Source: Cognatishimia activa
GTDB lineage: Bacteria > Pseudomonadota > Alphaproteobacteria > Rhodobacterales > Rhodobacteraceae
Direction: 5' to 3'
Assembly (NCBI RefSeq): GCF_001458335.1
Contig: NZ_CYTO01000009.1
Span: 256,285 to 320,284, forward strand
Length of the DNA: 64,000 nucleotides
In this document: in pieces, positions 28,067 to 37,020 of the stretch
Layout: the number at the start of each line of letters is the position of its first letter
Numbering within the stretch: the first letter of the stretch is position 1
The notes under the pieces: model-generated
Seen by the model: only the letters and a program-made list of their open reading frames with translations
What the model was told of the DNA's origin: nothing
The model's database searches: none
Position numbers and translations under genes: made by a program

Positions 28067-28882
28067 ATGCGCGCGCTGGCTTTGGTTGTGGCCCTTATGG
28101 GCTTTGTTTCTCCGCTTTCGGTTGCTGCGCAATCGGAGGAAACGCTGGCAGATATCCGCCAGCAGCTCTCAGTCCTTTATGTTGAAGTGCAGCGCTTGAA
28201 GCGTGAACTCTCCACCACTGGCGCACCGCAGGGAAGCGTGTCTGGCGGTTCGGTGCTAACGCGTCTTGATGCAATTGAAGCAGAGATGCAGCGTTTGACC
28301 GGAAAGACGGAACAGCTTGAGTTTCGCGTGAATGAAATCGTGCGTGATGGGACCAACCGGATCGGTGACTTGGAATTCCGTCTTGTGGAACTCGAGGGCG
28401 GCGATTTGAGCCAGCTGGGTGAAACCACCACGCTTGGCGGTGATTTCGGCGAACAAGTTCCATCTGCCAATCCAACACCTTCGGAAAACACTGAACTCGC
28501 CGTAGGTGAACAGGCGGACTTTGAACGCGCCTTTGCGGCACTTGAAGGCCAAGAATTCCGCGTTGCGGCTGATCAATTTGCTGCATTTACGCAGACCTAT
28601 CCGGGCAGCCCATTGGAAGCAGAGGCGCATCTGCGTCGCGGCGAAGCCTTGGAAGGCGCTGGCGAGATGCCAAACGCGGCGCGCGCTTATTTGGAAAGCT
28701 ATTCAGGCTATCCCCAAAGCCGTGTCGCGCCAGAAGCGCTTTACCGCCTAGGGTCAGCACTTGGTAAATTGGGTCAGACCTCTGAGGCCTGCGTGACCTT
28801 GAACGAGGTGGAGATTCGCCATCCGGGGCATGAGTTTGCCGCGGAAGCCAAATCCCAAATGCAGAGTTTGGGATGCAGCTAG
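28067..28882 (+). CDS. cpoB: Cell division coordinator CpoB (YbgF)
   Basis: 271 residues. Signal peptide (about 1-22), an N-terminal coiled-coil (about 30-110, RQQLSVLYVEVQRLKREL), a linker and a C-terminal TPR-like repeat domain (FAALEGQEFRVAADQFAAF through ALYRLGSALGKLGQ). In E. coli CpoB couples peptidoglycan synthesis to Tol-driven outer-membrane constriction. AAGGAG precedes the ATG. It overlaps tilS by 10 bases. Confidence 0.94.
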   Translation: MRALALVVALMGFVSPLSVAAQSEETLADIRQQLSVLYVEVQRLKRELSTTGAPQGSVSGGSVLTRLDAIEAEMQRLTGKTEQLEFRVNEIVRDGTNRIGDLEFRLVELEGGDLSQLGETTTLGGDFGEQVPSANPTPSENTELAVGEQADFERAFAALEGQEFRVAADQFAAFTQTYPGSPLEAEAHLRRGEALEGAGEMPNAARAYLESYSGYPQSRVAPEALYRLGSALGKLGQTSEACVTLNEVEIRHPGHEFAAEAKSQMQSLGCS

Positions 28883-30105
28883 GTCGGTCTGACACCGACC
28901 TGCTCGCGATCCTTTCATCTGAAATTGCCAAAGCTGGAGCCACACGGATCGGCGTCGCTGTATCCGGTGGTGGCGACTCCATGGCGTTGCTGCATCTGGC
29001 AACGGCCCTCGGCGAACGCTTTCGCATCGAGGCGATCACCGTTGATCACGGTCTGCGAGAGGGATCAACAGCGGAGGCTGAATTCGTCCAAAAGGTCTGT
29101 TCGACTTTGAATGTGCCCCATGCCACGGCCCGATGGACGGGTTGGAAAGGTGAAGGGAACCTCCAAAAGCGGGCACGGGAGGCGCGCTACAGCCTGATTA
29201 GCGAATGGGCCAAACGACGCAAGCTACACGTGGTTCTGATCGGTCATACACAAGACGATGTTGCCGAGACATTTCTGATCCGGCTTGCGCGGGAGGCCGG
29301 CGTGGATGGGCTCGCGGAAATGGATGCGCGGTTTGAGCGTCATGGGGTGACTTTTCTGCGGCCCATGCTGTCAGCATCGCGCGAGGACTTGCGGCAGTTT
29401 CTGAAACGCCATCGGCGCGATTGGCGTGAGGACCCGTCAAACGAGAACGAAATGTTTGAACGGGTGCGCATCCGTCGCGCAATCGAGACGTTTGAGGGGC
29501 TTGGAATTTCGACTGAAAGCCTTGCTCGGGTTTCTCAAAACATGCGCGATGCGCGTGAAGTTTTGGAAGCTGACGCGCGGTGCCTTGGCAAAGCATTGGT
29601 GACGCAAGTCCAAGGCGACTTATTGATTGAGCGAGAGGGCTTCCTTTTTGCGGCCAAAGAGCTGCGCCGCCGTTTGCTTGTGAAAGCGCTTAGATGGGTT
29701 TCAAATGCCGACTATGCCCCTCGTCGTGCGCCGGTGGAAGAGCTCGATCATGCGATTCAGGAAGGCCGCAACTTTTCATTGGCAGGCTGTATGATCACAG
29801 TGACCAAAACCCGCATTCGCATCGCGCGAGAGTATAACGCGGTGCGCGATATTGTTGAGCATTCCCCCAGTTGGGATCGTTGGATTGTGGATGGTCCATG
29901 GGAAATGGGGATGCAGGTGCGACCTTTAGGAGAGCCGGCACTTGCCGGACTAGAAAATTGGCGAGAATCGGAGCTGCCGCGTAAGTCGCTGATGAGTAGC
30001 CCCAGCGTCTGGAAAAAAGATGTGTTGATCGCTGCGCCACTTGCTGAACCGTCAAGTTCTTGGGAAGCTGGCTTAAAATCGCCCGATTTTCTCGCCAGCC
30101 TTTAA
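28873..30105 (+). CDS. tilS: tRNA(Ile)-lysidine synthetase
   Basis: 410 residues. N-terminal PP-loop ATPase motif VSGGGDSMALLHL, TVDHGLREGS and the conserved HTQDDVAETFLIRLARE. It converts C34 of tRNA-Ile (CAU) to lysidine, needed to read AUA. The C-terminal part is variable, as usual. It begins within the end of cpoB, so the tol-pal operon probably extends into tilS; the gap to ftsH is 101 bases. Confidence 0.95.
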   Translation: MQLGRSDTDLLAILSSEIAKAGATRIGVAVSGGGDSMALLHLATALGERFRIEAITVDHGLREGSTAEAEFVQKVCSTLNVPHATARWTGWKGEGNLQKRAREARYSLISEWAKRRKLHVVLIGHTQDDVAETFLIRLAREAGVDGLAEMDARFERHGVTFLRPMLSASREDLRQFLKRHRRDWREDPSNENEMFERVRIRRAIETFEGLGISTESLARVSQNMRDAREVLEADARCLGKALVTQVQGDLLIEREGFLFAAKELRRRLLVKALRWVSNADYAPRRAPVEELDHAIQEGRNFSLAGCMITVTKTRIRIAREYNAVRDIVEHSPSWDRWIVDGPWEMGMQVRPLGEPALAGLENWRESELPRKSLMSSPSVWKKDVLIAAPLAEPSSSWEAGLKSPDFLASL

Positions 30106-30123
30106 TGCAAATTCATTATCGCA

Positions 30124-30150
30124 TTGAACATGCGGCTTTGATGGCTATTT
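30124..30150 (+). promoter_or_regulatory. Possible heat-shock-type promoter of ftsH
   Basis: TTGAAC (30124-30129) and CTATTT (30145-30150) separated by 15 bases resemble the alphaproteobacterial RpoH pattern, which would fit ftsH. The match is weak and made by eye. Confidence 0.3.
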
Positions 30151-30206
30151 ATGACCGATAGCAGCTGTGTTAGGACCAGTTGCAATCGACTTTGAGGAGA
30201 ATTGCC

Positions 30207-32123
30207 TTGGGCAACGCACGCAATATTGCATTTTGGGTTGTGCTCATCCTGCTGATTTTGGCCCTGTTCAACTTGTTCAGTGGTAACAACAGCACGCTAC
30301 AGAGCCGCGATATCGCCTATTCTGAATTTGTGGACGCCGTGGAAGATGGCGCGGTCACAAACGTGACACTTGATGGCGAGAAGGTCATCTATAGCGGTTC
30401 AGATGGCACCAGCTACGTGACCATCGCGCCAGATGATGCACGCGTCACAGATCTATTGCTGGCCAATGACGTGAACGTTGCTGCGAAATCTCAGGAACAG
30501 TCCGGCCTTCAGGCCTTTATTCTGAGCTTGCTGCCATTCCTGCTGCTGATCGGTGTGTGGATCTACTTCATGAACCGCATGCAAGGCGGCGGCAAAGGTG
30601 GCGCAATGGGCTTTGGCAAATCCAAAGCCAAGATGCTGACCGAAAAGCATGGCCGTGTGACTTTTGATGATGTCGCGGGTATTGATGAAGCCAAAGAAGA
30701 GCTGGAAGAAATCGTTGAATTCCTGCGCAATCCGCAGAAATTCTCTCGTCTTGGCGGTAAAATCCCGAAAGGCGCATTGCTGGTGGGCCCTCCGGGTACT
30801 GGTAAAACCTTGCTGGCACGCGCGATCGCGGGTGAGGCGGGTGTGCCATTCTTCACCATCTCTGGTTCCGACTTTGTTGAAATGTTTGTGGGTGTGGGTG
30901 CATCCCGTGTCCGTGACATGTTTGAACAAGCCAAGAAGAACGCGCCTTGTATTGTGTTCATCGACGAAATCGACGCTGTCGGCCGTCACCGTGGTGCAGG
31001 CTACGGCGGTGGTAATGACGAACGCGAGCAAACGCTGAACCAATTGCTGGTTGAGATGGACGGCTTTGAAGCGAACGAAGGCGTGATCATCCTCGCAGCG
31101 ACCAACCGTAAAGACGTGTTGGACCCTGCGCTGCTGCGTCCAGGTCGTTTTGACCGGAACGTGACCGTCGGAAACCCTGACATCAAAGGCCGTGAGAAAA
31201 TCTTGGGCGTGCATGCGCGCAAGACGCCACTGGGCCCTGACGTTGATCTGCGCATTATCGCGCGTGGTACACCTGGCTTCTCTGGTGCGGACCTCGCGAA
31301 CCTCGTGAATGAGGCAGCATTGATGGCTGCGCGTGTCGGTCGCCGCTTTGTCACAATGGAGGATTTTGAATCCGCCAAAGACAAGGTGATGATGGGGGCA
31401 GAGCGTCGCTCTATGGTTCTCACGCAGGATCAGAAAGAGAAGACGGCTTACCACGAAGCGGGCCACGCGGTTGTGGGTCTGAAACTGCCTGAATGTGATC
31501 CGGTATATAAAGCGACCATCATCCCACGCGGTGGCGCATTGGGTATGGTTGTGTCCCTGCCTGAAATGGATCGTCTGAACTATCACAAGAATGAATGTGA
31601 GCAGAAACTGGCCATGACCATGGCGGGTAAAGCAGCTGAAATTTTGAAATACGGGGAAGACCACGTGTCTAACGGCCCTGCGGGCGACATCATGCAAGCC
31701 AGCCAGCTGGCACGTGCGGTGGTTCTGCGTTGGGGCATGTCTGATAAAGTCGGTAACATCGACTATGCCGAGGCACATGAAGGCTACTCTGGCAACACCG
31801 CAGGCTTCTCTGTTTCCGCGAATACAAAAGAGCTGATTGAGGAAGAAGTAAAACGCTTCATCCAAGAAGGCTATGACACAGCGTTTGAATTGCTGACCAA
31901 GCACAAAGACGAGTGGGAACGTCTGGCGCAAGGTTTGCTGGAATACGAAACCCTGACGGGTGAAGAGATCAAGCGCGTGATGAATGGCGAGCCTCCACAG
32001 TCCGATGACGACGAAGGCGGAACGCCGGAGAAAGAAGATAAGCCTTCTTTGACAGCGATTCCCAAGACCAAGCCCCGGGGCAAGTCCGGTGACGGTGGCA
32101 TGGAGCCCGAACCGACAGCCTAA
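30207..32123 (+). CDS. ftsH: ATP-dependent membrane zinc protease FtsH, TTG start
   Basis: 638 residues from TTG at 30207, read as [13 protein letters not shown], preceded by GAGGAG. The longer frame from 30180 lies before the ribosome binding site and is rejected. Membrane segments are at about 6-24 and 104-123. The AAA domain carries Walker A GPPGTGKT (about 194-201) and [15 protein letters not shown]. The zinc site HEAGH is near residue 415. FtsH degrades misassembled membrane proteins and regulators such as RpoH and LpxC in other proteobacteria. A terminator follows at 32146-32180. Confidence 0.97.
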   Translation: MGNARNIAFWVVLILLILALFNLFSGNNSTLQSRDIAYSEFVDAVEDGAVTNVTLDGEKVIYSGSDGTSYVTIAPDDARVTDLLLANDVNVAAKSQEQSGLQAFILSLLPFLLLIGVWIYFMNRMQGGGKGGAMGFGKSKAKMLTEKHGRVTFDDVAGIDEAKEELEEIVEFLRNPQKFSRLGGKIPKGALLVGPPGTGKTLLARAIAGEAGVPFFTISGSDFVEMFVGVGASRVRDMFEQAKKNAPCIVFIDEIDAVGRHRGAGYGGGNDEREQTLNQLLVEMDGFEANEGVIILAATNRKDVLDPALLRPGRFDRNVTVGNPDIKGREKILGVHARKTPLGPDVDLRIIARGTPGFSGADLANLVNEAALMAARVGRRFVTMEDFESAKDKVMMGAERRSMVLTQDQKEKTAYHEAGHAVVGLKLPECDPVYKATIIPRGGALGMVVSLPEMDRLNYHKNECEQKLAMTMAGKAAEILKYGEDHVSNGPAGDIMQASQLARAVVLRWGMSDKVGNIDYAEAHEGYSGNTAGFSVSANTKELIEEEVKRFIQEGYDTAFELLTKHKDEWERLAQGLLEYETLTGEEIKRVMNGEPPQSDDDEGGTPEKEDKPSLTAIPKTKPRGKSGDGGMEPEPTA

Positions 32124-32145
32124 TAGGTAAAAAACGACATTGCGG

Positions 32146-32180
32146 ACCCCGGAGATACCCATCTCCGGGGTTTGTTTTTT
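32146..32180 (+). terminator. Rho-independent terminator after ftsH
   Basis: Stem ACCCCGGAGAT / ATCTCCGGGGT with loop ACCC, followed by TTGTTTTTT. Confidence 0.93.
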
Positions 32181-32231
32181 AATAAATCCCTTAAAGTGTT
32201 AGGGTTTTCGCAAATGATGCGCGAAGTTTCC

Positions 32232-32292
32232 AATCCGCGACATTGCATTTGATTTGCGACGTAACTTCTCTTCGAAATGTCGGATTTGCGAC
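32232..32292. promoter_or_regulatory. Direct repeats upstream of fhs
   Basis: GATTTGCGAC occurs exactly at 32251-32260 and 32283-32292 (32 bases apart, about three helical turns), with a weaker copy AATCCGCGAC at 32232-32241. The last copy is also part of GTCG-N6-CGAC (32279-32292). It ends 66 bases before the fhs start, so a regulator binding site is plausible. Confidence 0.4.
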
Positions 32293-32358
32293 CTGCTGGT
32301 CTAGAATCCCGCGGTACTCATTAGGTAAGACACGGCGCACCGAAGGAGAAATGCGGTT

Positions 32359-34035
32359 ATGGCCTACAAAACAGATATCGAAATCGCACGCGAAGCGAAC
32401 AAGCAACCGATCCAAGAGATTGGCGCGAAAATTGGCATGTCTAATGACGACCTGCTGCCTTACGGCCATGATAAGGCGAAGGTCAGCCAGGACTTCATCA
32501 ACTCTGTCAAAGACAAAGAAGATGGTAAGCTGATCCTCGTTACAGCGATCAACCCGACCCCGGCGGGTGAAGGTAAAACCACCACCACGGTTGGTCTGGG
32601 TGACGGCCTGAACCGCATTGGCAAAAACGCGATGGTTTGTATTCGCGAAGCGTCCTTGGGTCCGAACTTCGGTATGAAGGGTGGTGCTGCTGGTGGCGGT
32701 ATGGCGCAGGTTGTGCCTATGGAAGAAATGAACCTGCACTTCACAGGTGACTTCCACGCGATCACCTCCGCTCACTCTTTGCTGTCTGCAATGATCGACA
32801 ACCACATTTATTGGGGCAACGAGCAAGAGATCGACATCCGCCGCGTTGCATGGCGTCGTGTTGTTGACATGAACGACCGTGCGCTGCGTCAGATCACTGC
32901 GTCTTTGGGTGGCGTTTCTAACGGTTTCCCACGTGAGACCGGCTTTGACATCACTGTGGCCTCTGAGGTTATGGCGATCCTGTGTCTGGCAAACGACTTG
33001 CAAGACCTTGAAAAGCGCTTGGGCGACATCATCGTTGCTTACCGTCGCGACAAGACACCGGTTTACTGCCGCGACATCAAAGCAGAAGGCGCAATGACCG
33101 TTCTGCTGAAAGACGCGATGCAGCCAAACCTTGTACAAACTCTGGAAAACAACCCAGCGTTTGTTCACGGCGGTCCATTCGCGAACATCGCGCACGGCTG
33201 TAACTCTGTCATCGCGACCAAGACTGCGCTGAAAGTGGCAGACTATGTTGTGACCGAAGCGGGCTTTGGCGCCGACCTTGGTGCAGAGAAGTTCATGAAC
33301 ATCAAGTGCCGCAAAGCAGGCATTGCGCCTGACGCGGTGGTTCTGGTTGCGACCGTTCGCGCGATGAAGATGAACGGTGGCGTTGCGAAAGCTGACCTTG
33401 GCGCGGAAAACGTCGAAGCGGTTGAAAACGGCTGCGCGAACTTGGGCCGTCACATCGAGAACGTGAAGTCCTTCGGCGTCCCAGTTGTCGTTGCGATTAA
33501 CCACTTCGTCACCGACACCGAAGCGGAAGTGCAGGCAGTCAAAGACTACGTGGCAACTCACGGGGTTGAAGCGGTTCTGTCCCGTCACTGGGAATTGGGC
33601 TCTGAAGGTTCTGCGGAACTGGCGGAAAAAGTTGTGGCTCTGGCTGACTCCGGTGCAGCAGCGTTCGCGCCAATCTACCCAGATGACATGCCGCTCTTTG
33701 AAAAAGTCGAAACCATCGCGAAGCGCATCTACCGCGCAGACGAAGTTCTGGCTGACCAAAAAATCCGCAACCAATTGCGCGAATGGGAAGATGCAGGTTA
33801 CGGCAACCTGCCGGTTTGCATGGCGAAGACTCAATACAGCTTCTCCACCGATCCAAACTTGCGCGGTGCGCCGGTTGGCCACTCTGTTCCAGTACGTGAG
33901 GTTCGCCTCTCTGCCGGTGCGGGCTTTATCGTCGTGGTCTGCGGTGAGATCATGACCATGCCGGGTCTGCCACGCAAACCAGCGTCAGAATCGATCCGTC
34001 TGAACGAAGAAGGTCAGATCGAAGGCTTGTTCTAA
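32359..34035 (+). CDS. fhs: Formate--tetrahydrofolate ligase
   Basis: 558 residues, the normal length. Seen: the ATP-binding motif [44 protein letters not shown] and the C-terminal PGLPRKPAS. It makes 10-formyltetrahydrofolate from formate, ATP and tetrahydrofolate in the cytoplasm. folD, two genes downstream, interconverts the product, so this is a one-carbon cluster; in roseobacters such genes also support oxidation of methyl groups from marine substrates (inference). AAGGAG precedes the ATG by 10 bases. Confidence 0.97.
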   Translation: MAYKTDIEIAREANKQPIQEIGAKIGMSNDDLLPYGHDKAKVSQDFINSVKDKEDGKLILVTAINPTPAGEGKTTTTVGLGDGLNRIGKNAMVCIREASLGPNFGMKGGAAGGGMAQVVPMEEMNLHFTGDFHAITSAHSLLSAMIDNHIYWGNEQEIDIRRVAWRRVVDMNDRALRQITASLGGVSNGFPRETGFDITVASEVMAILCLANDLQDLEKRLGDIIVAYRRDKTPVYCRDIKAEGAMTVLLKDAMQPNLVQTLENNPAFVHGGPFANIAHGCNSVIATKTALKVADYVVTEAGFGADLGAEKFMNIKCRKAGIAPDAVVLVATVRAMKMNGGVAKADLGAENVEAVENGCANLGRHIENVKSFGVPVVVAINHFVTDTEAEVQAVKDYVATHGVEAVLSRHWELGSEGSAELAEKVVALADSGAAAFAPIYPDDMPLFEKVETIAKRIYRADEVLADQKIRNQLREWEDAGYGNLPVCMAKTQYSFSTDPNLRGAPVGHSVPVREVRLSAGAGFIVVVCGEIMTMPGLPRKPASESIRLNEEGQIEGLF

Positions 34036-34051
34036 GAGCCTAATAAGATTA

Positions 34052-34082
34052 CTGCGGTCCGTGAGCTTTCGGGCCGCAGGAG
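34052..34082 (+). promoter_or_regulatory. Hairpin partly covering the chorismate mutase ribosome binding site
   Basis: Stem CTGCGGTCC (34052-34060) / GGGCCGCAG (34071-34079) with one G-U pair and a 10-base loop. The ribosome binding site AGGAG (34078-34082) begins in the 3' arm. There is no T tract, so it may tune translation or protect the fhs 3' end rather than terminate. Confidence 0.35.
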
Positions 34083-34088
34083 ATACAG

Positions 34089-34394
34089 ATGACCACACCC
34101 AAAAAACCGCAAGATTGTTCATCAATGGAAGAGGTCCGTTTGGGCATCGACGCTTTGGACAAGACTTTGGTGGAGCTTCTTAAAGAGCGGGCAGGGTACA
34201 TCGACCGGGCGACTGAACTGAAGCAAGGCAATGGCTGGCCAGCCCGCATTCCCGAGCGCGTAGAAGAAGTTGTCAACAACGCAAGGCGTGTCGCTGAAAC
34301 CGAGGGTTTAGACCCCGATTTGGTGGAACAGCTTTGGCGTCAATTGATCGACTGGTCCATCACCCGGGAAGAAACCGGTCTGGGCCGAAAATAA
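34089..34394 (+). CDS. Chorismate mutase (AroQ class)
   Basis: 101 residues, all-helical AroQ fold: EEVRLGIDALDKTLVELLKERAGYI, followed by ATELK and VEQLWRQLIDWSITREE. It rearranges chorismate to prephenate for phenylalanine and tyrosine; short forms of this type can also be isochorismate-pyruvate lyases, and no residue seen separates the two firmly. It sits between fhs and folD, an arrangement seen in related genomes without an obvious metabolic link. AGGAG is 6 bases upstream. Confidence 0.85.
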   Translation: MTTPKKPQDCSSMEEVRLGIDALDKTLVELLKERAGYIDRATELKQGNGWPARIPERVEEVVNNARRVAETEGLDPDLVEQLWRQLIDWSITREETGLGRK

Positions 34395-34434
34395 CGCTTT
34401 CCCATCAGTTAGTGTGGGTGCGTAGGAGAGAGTG

Positions 34435-35325
34435 ATGACTGCAAAAATTATCGACGGCAAAGCCTTCGCCGCCACTGTACGCGAAAAGGTCGCGGGTCAT
34501 GTGGCGCGCCTGAAAGAAGAACACGGTATTACCCCAGGCTTGGCGGTGGTTTTGGTTGGCGAAGATCCGGCCTCTCAGGTCTATGTGCGTTCAAAAGGCA
34601 AACAGACTGTTGAAACCGGCATGAACAGCTATGAGCACAAGCTGGACGCGGATACATCTGAGGCGGACCTGCTGGCGGTTGTTGAGAAACTGAACAACGA
34701 TCCGGCGGTACACGGAATTCTTGTTCAGCTTCCATTGCCAAGACACCTGAACGAAGATCTCATCATCAATTCCATTGCGCCTGAAAAAGACGTGGATGGT
34801 TTCCACATTTCCAACGTTGGATTGCTTGGCACCGGTCAGAAATCCATGGTGCCTTGCACACCGCTGGGCTGCTTGATGATGCTACGTGACTACCATGGTT
34901 CCCTGTCTGGAATGGACGCGGTAGTGATCGGTCGCTCCAACATCGTCGGCAAACCGATGGCGCAGCTTTTGCTGGGCGATAGCTGCACAGTGACAATCGC
35001 ACACTCGCGCACAAAAGACTTGCCAGACGTTGTCCGCCGCGCTGACATCGTTGTTGCCGCCGTGGGCCGCCCTGAAATGGTGCCCGGTGATTGGATCAAA
35101 GAAGGCGCGACAGTAATCGACGTGGGTATCAACCGCATCGAACGCGATGGTAAAAACAAATTGGTTGGCGACGTGGATTACGCGTCCTGCGCAGAGCGTG
35201 CCGGTGCAATTACACCTGTGCCGGGCGGTGTTGGCCCAATGACCATTGCTTGCCTTTTGGCAAACACAGTGACGGCTTGCTGCCGGGCAAACGGCTTGGC
35301 TGAGCCAGAAGGTTTGACAGCGTAA
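34435..35325 (+). CDS. folD: Bifunctional methylene-THF dehydrogenase/methenyl-THF cyclohydrolase FolD
   Basis: 296 residues from [18 protein letters not shown] lies 5 bases before this ATG, so the GTG three bases upstream is not needed. Catalytic lysine in [14 protein letters not shown], signature [23 protein letters not shown], and the NADP-binding [14 protein letters not shown] and [16 protein letters not shown]. It interconverts 5,10-methylene-, methenyl- and 10-formyl-tetrahydrofolate, working with Fhs. Confidence 0.97.
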   Translation: MTAKIIDGKAFAATVREKVAGHVARLKEEHGITPGLAVVLVGEDPASQVYVRSKGKQTVETGMNSYEHKLDADTSEADLLAVVEKLNNDPAVHGILVQLPLPRHLNEDLIINSIAPEKDVDGFHISNVGLLGTGQKSMVPCTPLGCLMMLRDYHGSLSGMDAVVIGRSNIVGKPMAQLLLGDSCTVTIAHSRTKDLPDVVRRADIVVAAVGRPEMVPGDWIKEGATVIDVGINRIERDGKNKLVGDVDYASCAERAGAITPVPGGVGPMTIACLLANTVTACCRANGLAEPEGLTA

Positions 35326-35346
35326 ACCGCCTTAATATCAATAAAA

Positions 35347-35377
35347 AACGCCGTTGCTCTGCAGCGGCGTTTTTTTT
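35347..35377 (+). terminator. Rho-independent terminator after folD
   Basis: Stem AACGCCGTTGC / GCAGCGGCGTT (one G-U pair), loop TCT, followed by eight T. Confidence 0.92.
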
Positions 35378-35394
35378 ATGGGGATTCGAAGAGT

Positions 35395-35424
35395 TTTCTC
35401 ACGAAGATTTTATTTCGTGAGAAA
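35395..35424. promoter_or_regulatory. 11-bp perfect inverted repeat upstream of the LytTR gene
   Basis: TTTCTCACGAA (35395-35405) and TTCGTGAGAAA (35414-35424) separated by 8 bases, ending 12 bases before the ORF start at 35437. No T tract follows. It could be an operator for the regulator encoded downstream. Confidence 0.45.
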
Positions 35425-35436
35425 CGCTCTTATCCA

Positions 35437-36345
35437 ATGACCAGTGATAGATTAAGGTGGTGCGATGATGTGCAGAAAGCGTTTCGACAAAAGACGATGA
35501 TTGAAACATTTAAAGACACCTACAAAACGCTTTTTTCTAAGCTGACTCTTTCAATTTGGGTTGTTGCAACCTTGTTGACGGTTTTGTCTGGTCCGTTTGG
35601 GACCTTTGAGGAAATGACGTCGGTCCAGCTCGCAATTTACTGGACCTCTGTGACCACCAGCTCAATCCTTCTTGGATACCTCGCCTATGCGTTGACACGA
35701 TGCACGCTGGGATTTGAAGAGACCACGCTAAGCCGTATGATGGCCGGCACATTGGGCACTTTCTTTATCGCAACAGACGTATTTGCCCTGAGCCATTGGG
35801 TTTATGACTTTGCCGACGGTCCATCCTATTTGTCATTGCTAGGTTGGGTTGGGTTTGTTTTTTTCTCGGTCATCTTGGGGCGTTTCATGTTTTCACAAGC
35901 CATAGAAAAAAATGCGCAAGAGAACAGGTCGAGCCCGATCCAGATTGTGGTACCCACGCCGTCCGAGACATCGCCAGAGCCACGATTGTTTCAAAGATTA
36001 CCGTCTGGCGCCCATGGTCGGGTCTATCGATTGTCAGCCAATGATCATTTTGTGCATGTGCGTACTGAAACGGGCGAGCATAAGATCCGCATGCGCCTGC
36101 GCGACGCGATCCTAGAGATGGATGGGGTCGATGGCGTCTGCGTTCACCGCTCTCATTGGGTGCCACTTGACGTCATGGTTTCAGTTAGAAAAGCGAGCGG
36201 CAAAATCTCAGTGGTTCTCAACAATGGTGAAGTTGTTCCGGTGAGCCGTAAATATCGTGAGAATGTGGATGCTCAAAAGCTGCCGGAGTGCTCTAGCGAC
36301 GTAGGGTCCGCGGCAAAGGTACAATCCGAGGCGTCTGCCCTGTAA
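35437..36345 (+). CDS. Membrane-anchored LytTR-type DNA-binding regulator
   Basis: 302 residues. The N-terminal half has four hydrophobic segments at about residues 37-55, 66-85, 100-120 and 130-150. After a polar linker, a LytTR DNA-binding domain (about 195-285) reads YRLSANDHFVHVRTETGEHKIRMRLRDA, then VHRSHWVPLDVMVSV and VVPVSRKYRENV. It therefore looks like a transcription regulator held in the membrane; signal and targets are unknown. No good ribosome binding site precedes the start; an in-frame ATG at 35497 (MIETFKDTYKTLF) is an equally good candidate. The 3' end overlaps the convergent pdeM gene by 53 bases. Confidence 0.85.
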   Translation: MTSDRLRWCDDVQKAFRQKTMIETFKDTYKTLFSKLTLSIWVVATLLTVLSGPFGTFEEMTSVQLAIYWTSVTTSSILLGYLAYALTRCTLGFEETTLSRMMAGTLGTFFIATDVFALSHWVYDFADGPSYLSLLGWVGFVFFSVILGRFMFSQAIEKNAQENRSSPIQIVVPTPSETSPEPRLFQRLPSGAHGRVYRLSANDHFVHVRTETGEHKIRMRLRDAILEMDGVDGVCVHRSHWVPLDVMVSVRKASGKISVVLNNGEVVPVSRKYRENVDAQKLPECSSDVGSAAKVQSEASAL

Positions 36346-36967
36346 CGATTGCTTTCGCTTCAGGCCGCATGAGATCTTCCAATACGGCCTCTGTGCTGCG
36401 TAACCCGCCCGTATAAGTCCCGTATGCCGGCATGATCACCCGATCTGCATCAAATAGGAACGCAGGGCGCGAAATGCCGCGCAGGCGCGTTTGCACACGT
36501 ACTTTGGGATGGTAATGGCCAGAGATTTCACCGCTATCACCCGCCTTGGCAATATGGCGGAAGGTCAGTGGCGGCTGCAATAGCTCGGACAAGTGACTGC
36601 CGGGCAGTTCCACTGCCCCGGGATCATGGTTGCCCTCGATCCAGACCCAACGACGTCCGGCTTGAAGTCGGTTGATCCAATTGCTTTCGCTTTCCGGCAT
36701 GGCGTCCAGCACGTCCAAATCGTCGAAACTGTCTCCGAGACAAACCACCGTTTCGGCATTGGTAAACCGCAGATCTTGCTCCAATCGAATAAGCGTGTCG
36801 CGAGTGTCATATGGGGGCAGGGCTGCGCCGCCCCGGCGCGAGATCCGTTCGGATTTCCCAAGATGAAGGTCGGAGACGCATAAGAGGCGTTTGTCCTGCC
36901 ACCAGAGCGCGCCAGACCCCAGCGCGGTCAGCTGAACGCCAGCCAAAGAGAAATCTACGGTTTTCAT
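36293..36967 (-). CDS. pdeM: Ligase-associated DNA damage response endonuclease PdeM
   Basis: 224 residues from MKTVDFSLAG; the TTG-initiated extension to 37003 is less likely. Metallophosphoesterase motifs are complete: VSDLHLGKSERI, VCLGDSFDD, IEGNHDPG and SGHYHPKV. PdeM-type nucleases accompany an Lhr-like DEXH helicase in DNA-repair clusters, as here, where the helicase gene ends 53 bases upstream. The associated ATP-dependent ligase and exonuclease genes are not in this window. Confidence 0.9.
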   Translation of the reverse strand: MKTVDFSLAGVQLTALGSGALWWQDKRLLCVSDLHLGKSERISRRGGAALPPYDTRDTLIRLEQDLRFTNAETVVCLGDSFDDLDVLDAMPESESNWINRLQAGRRWVWIEGNHDPGAVELPGSHLSELLQPPLTFRHIAKAGDSGEISGHYHPKVRVQTRLRGISRPAFLFDADRVIMPAYGTYTGGLRSTEAVLEDLMRPEAKAIVTGQTPRIVPLPRTLRR

Positions 36968-37020
36968 GTCAGTATTGGTGGCGCGATTCCAACGGTAAGA
37001 CAAGGCTTTAGGGCTGCGGC

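Noticed and set aside
30453..32162. Long minus-strand open frames inside ftsH, and similarly inside fhs (32191-33882) and metK (57860-59023)
   Set aside because: They lie opposite strongly conserved genes, have Cys/His/Arg-rich composition typical of antisense frames, and show no domain.
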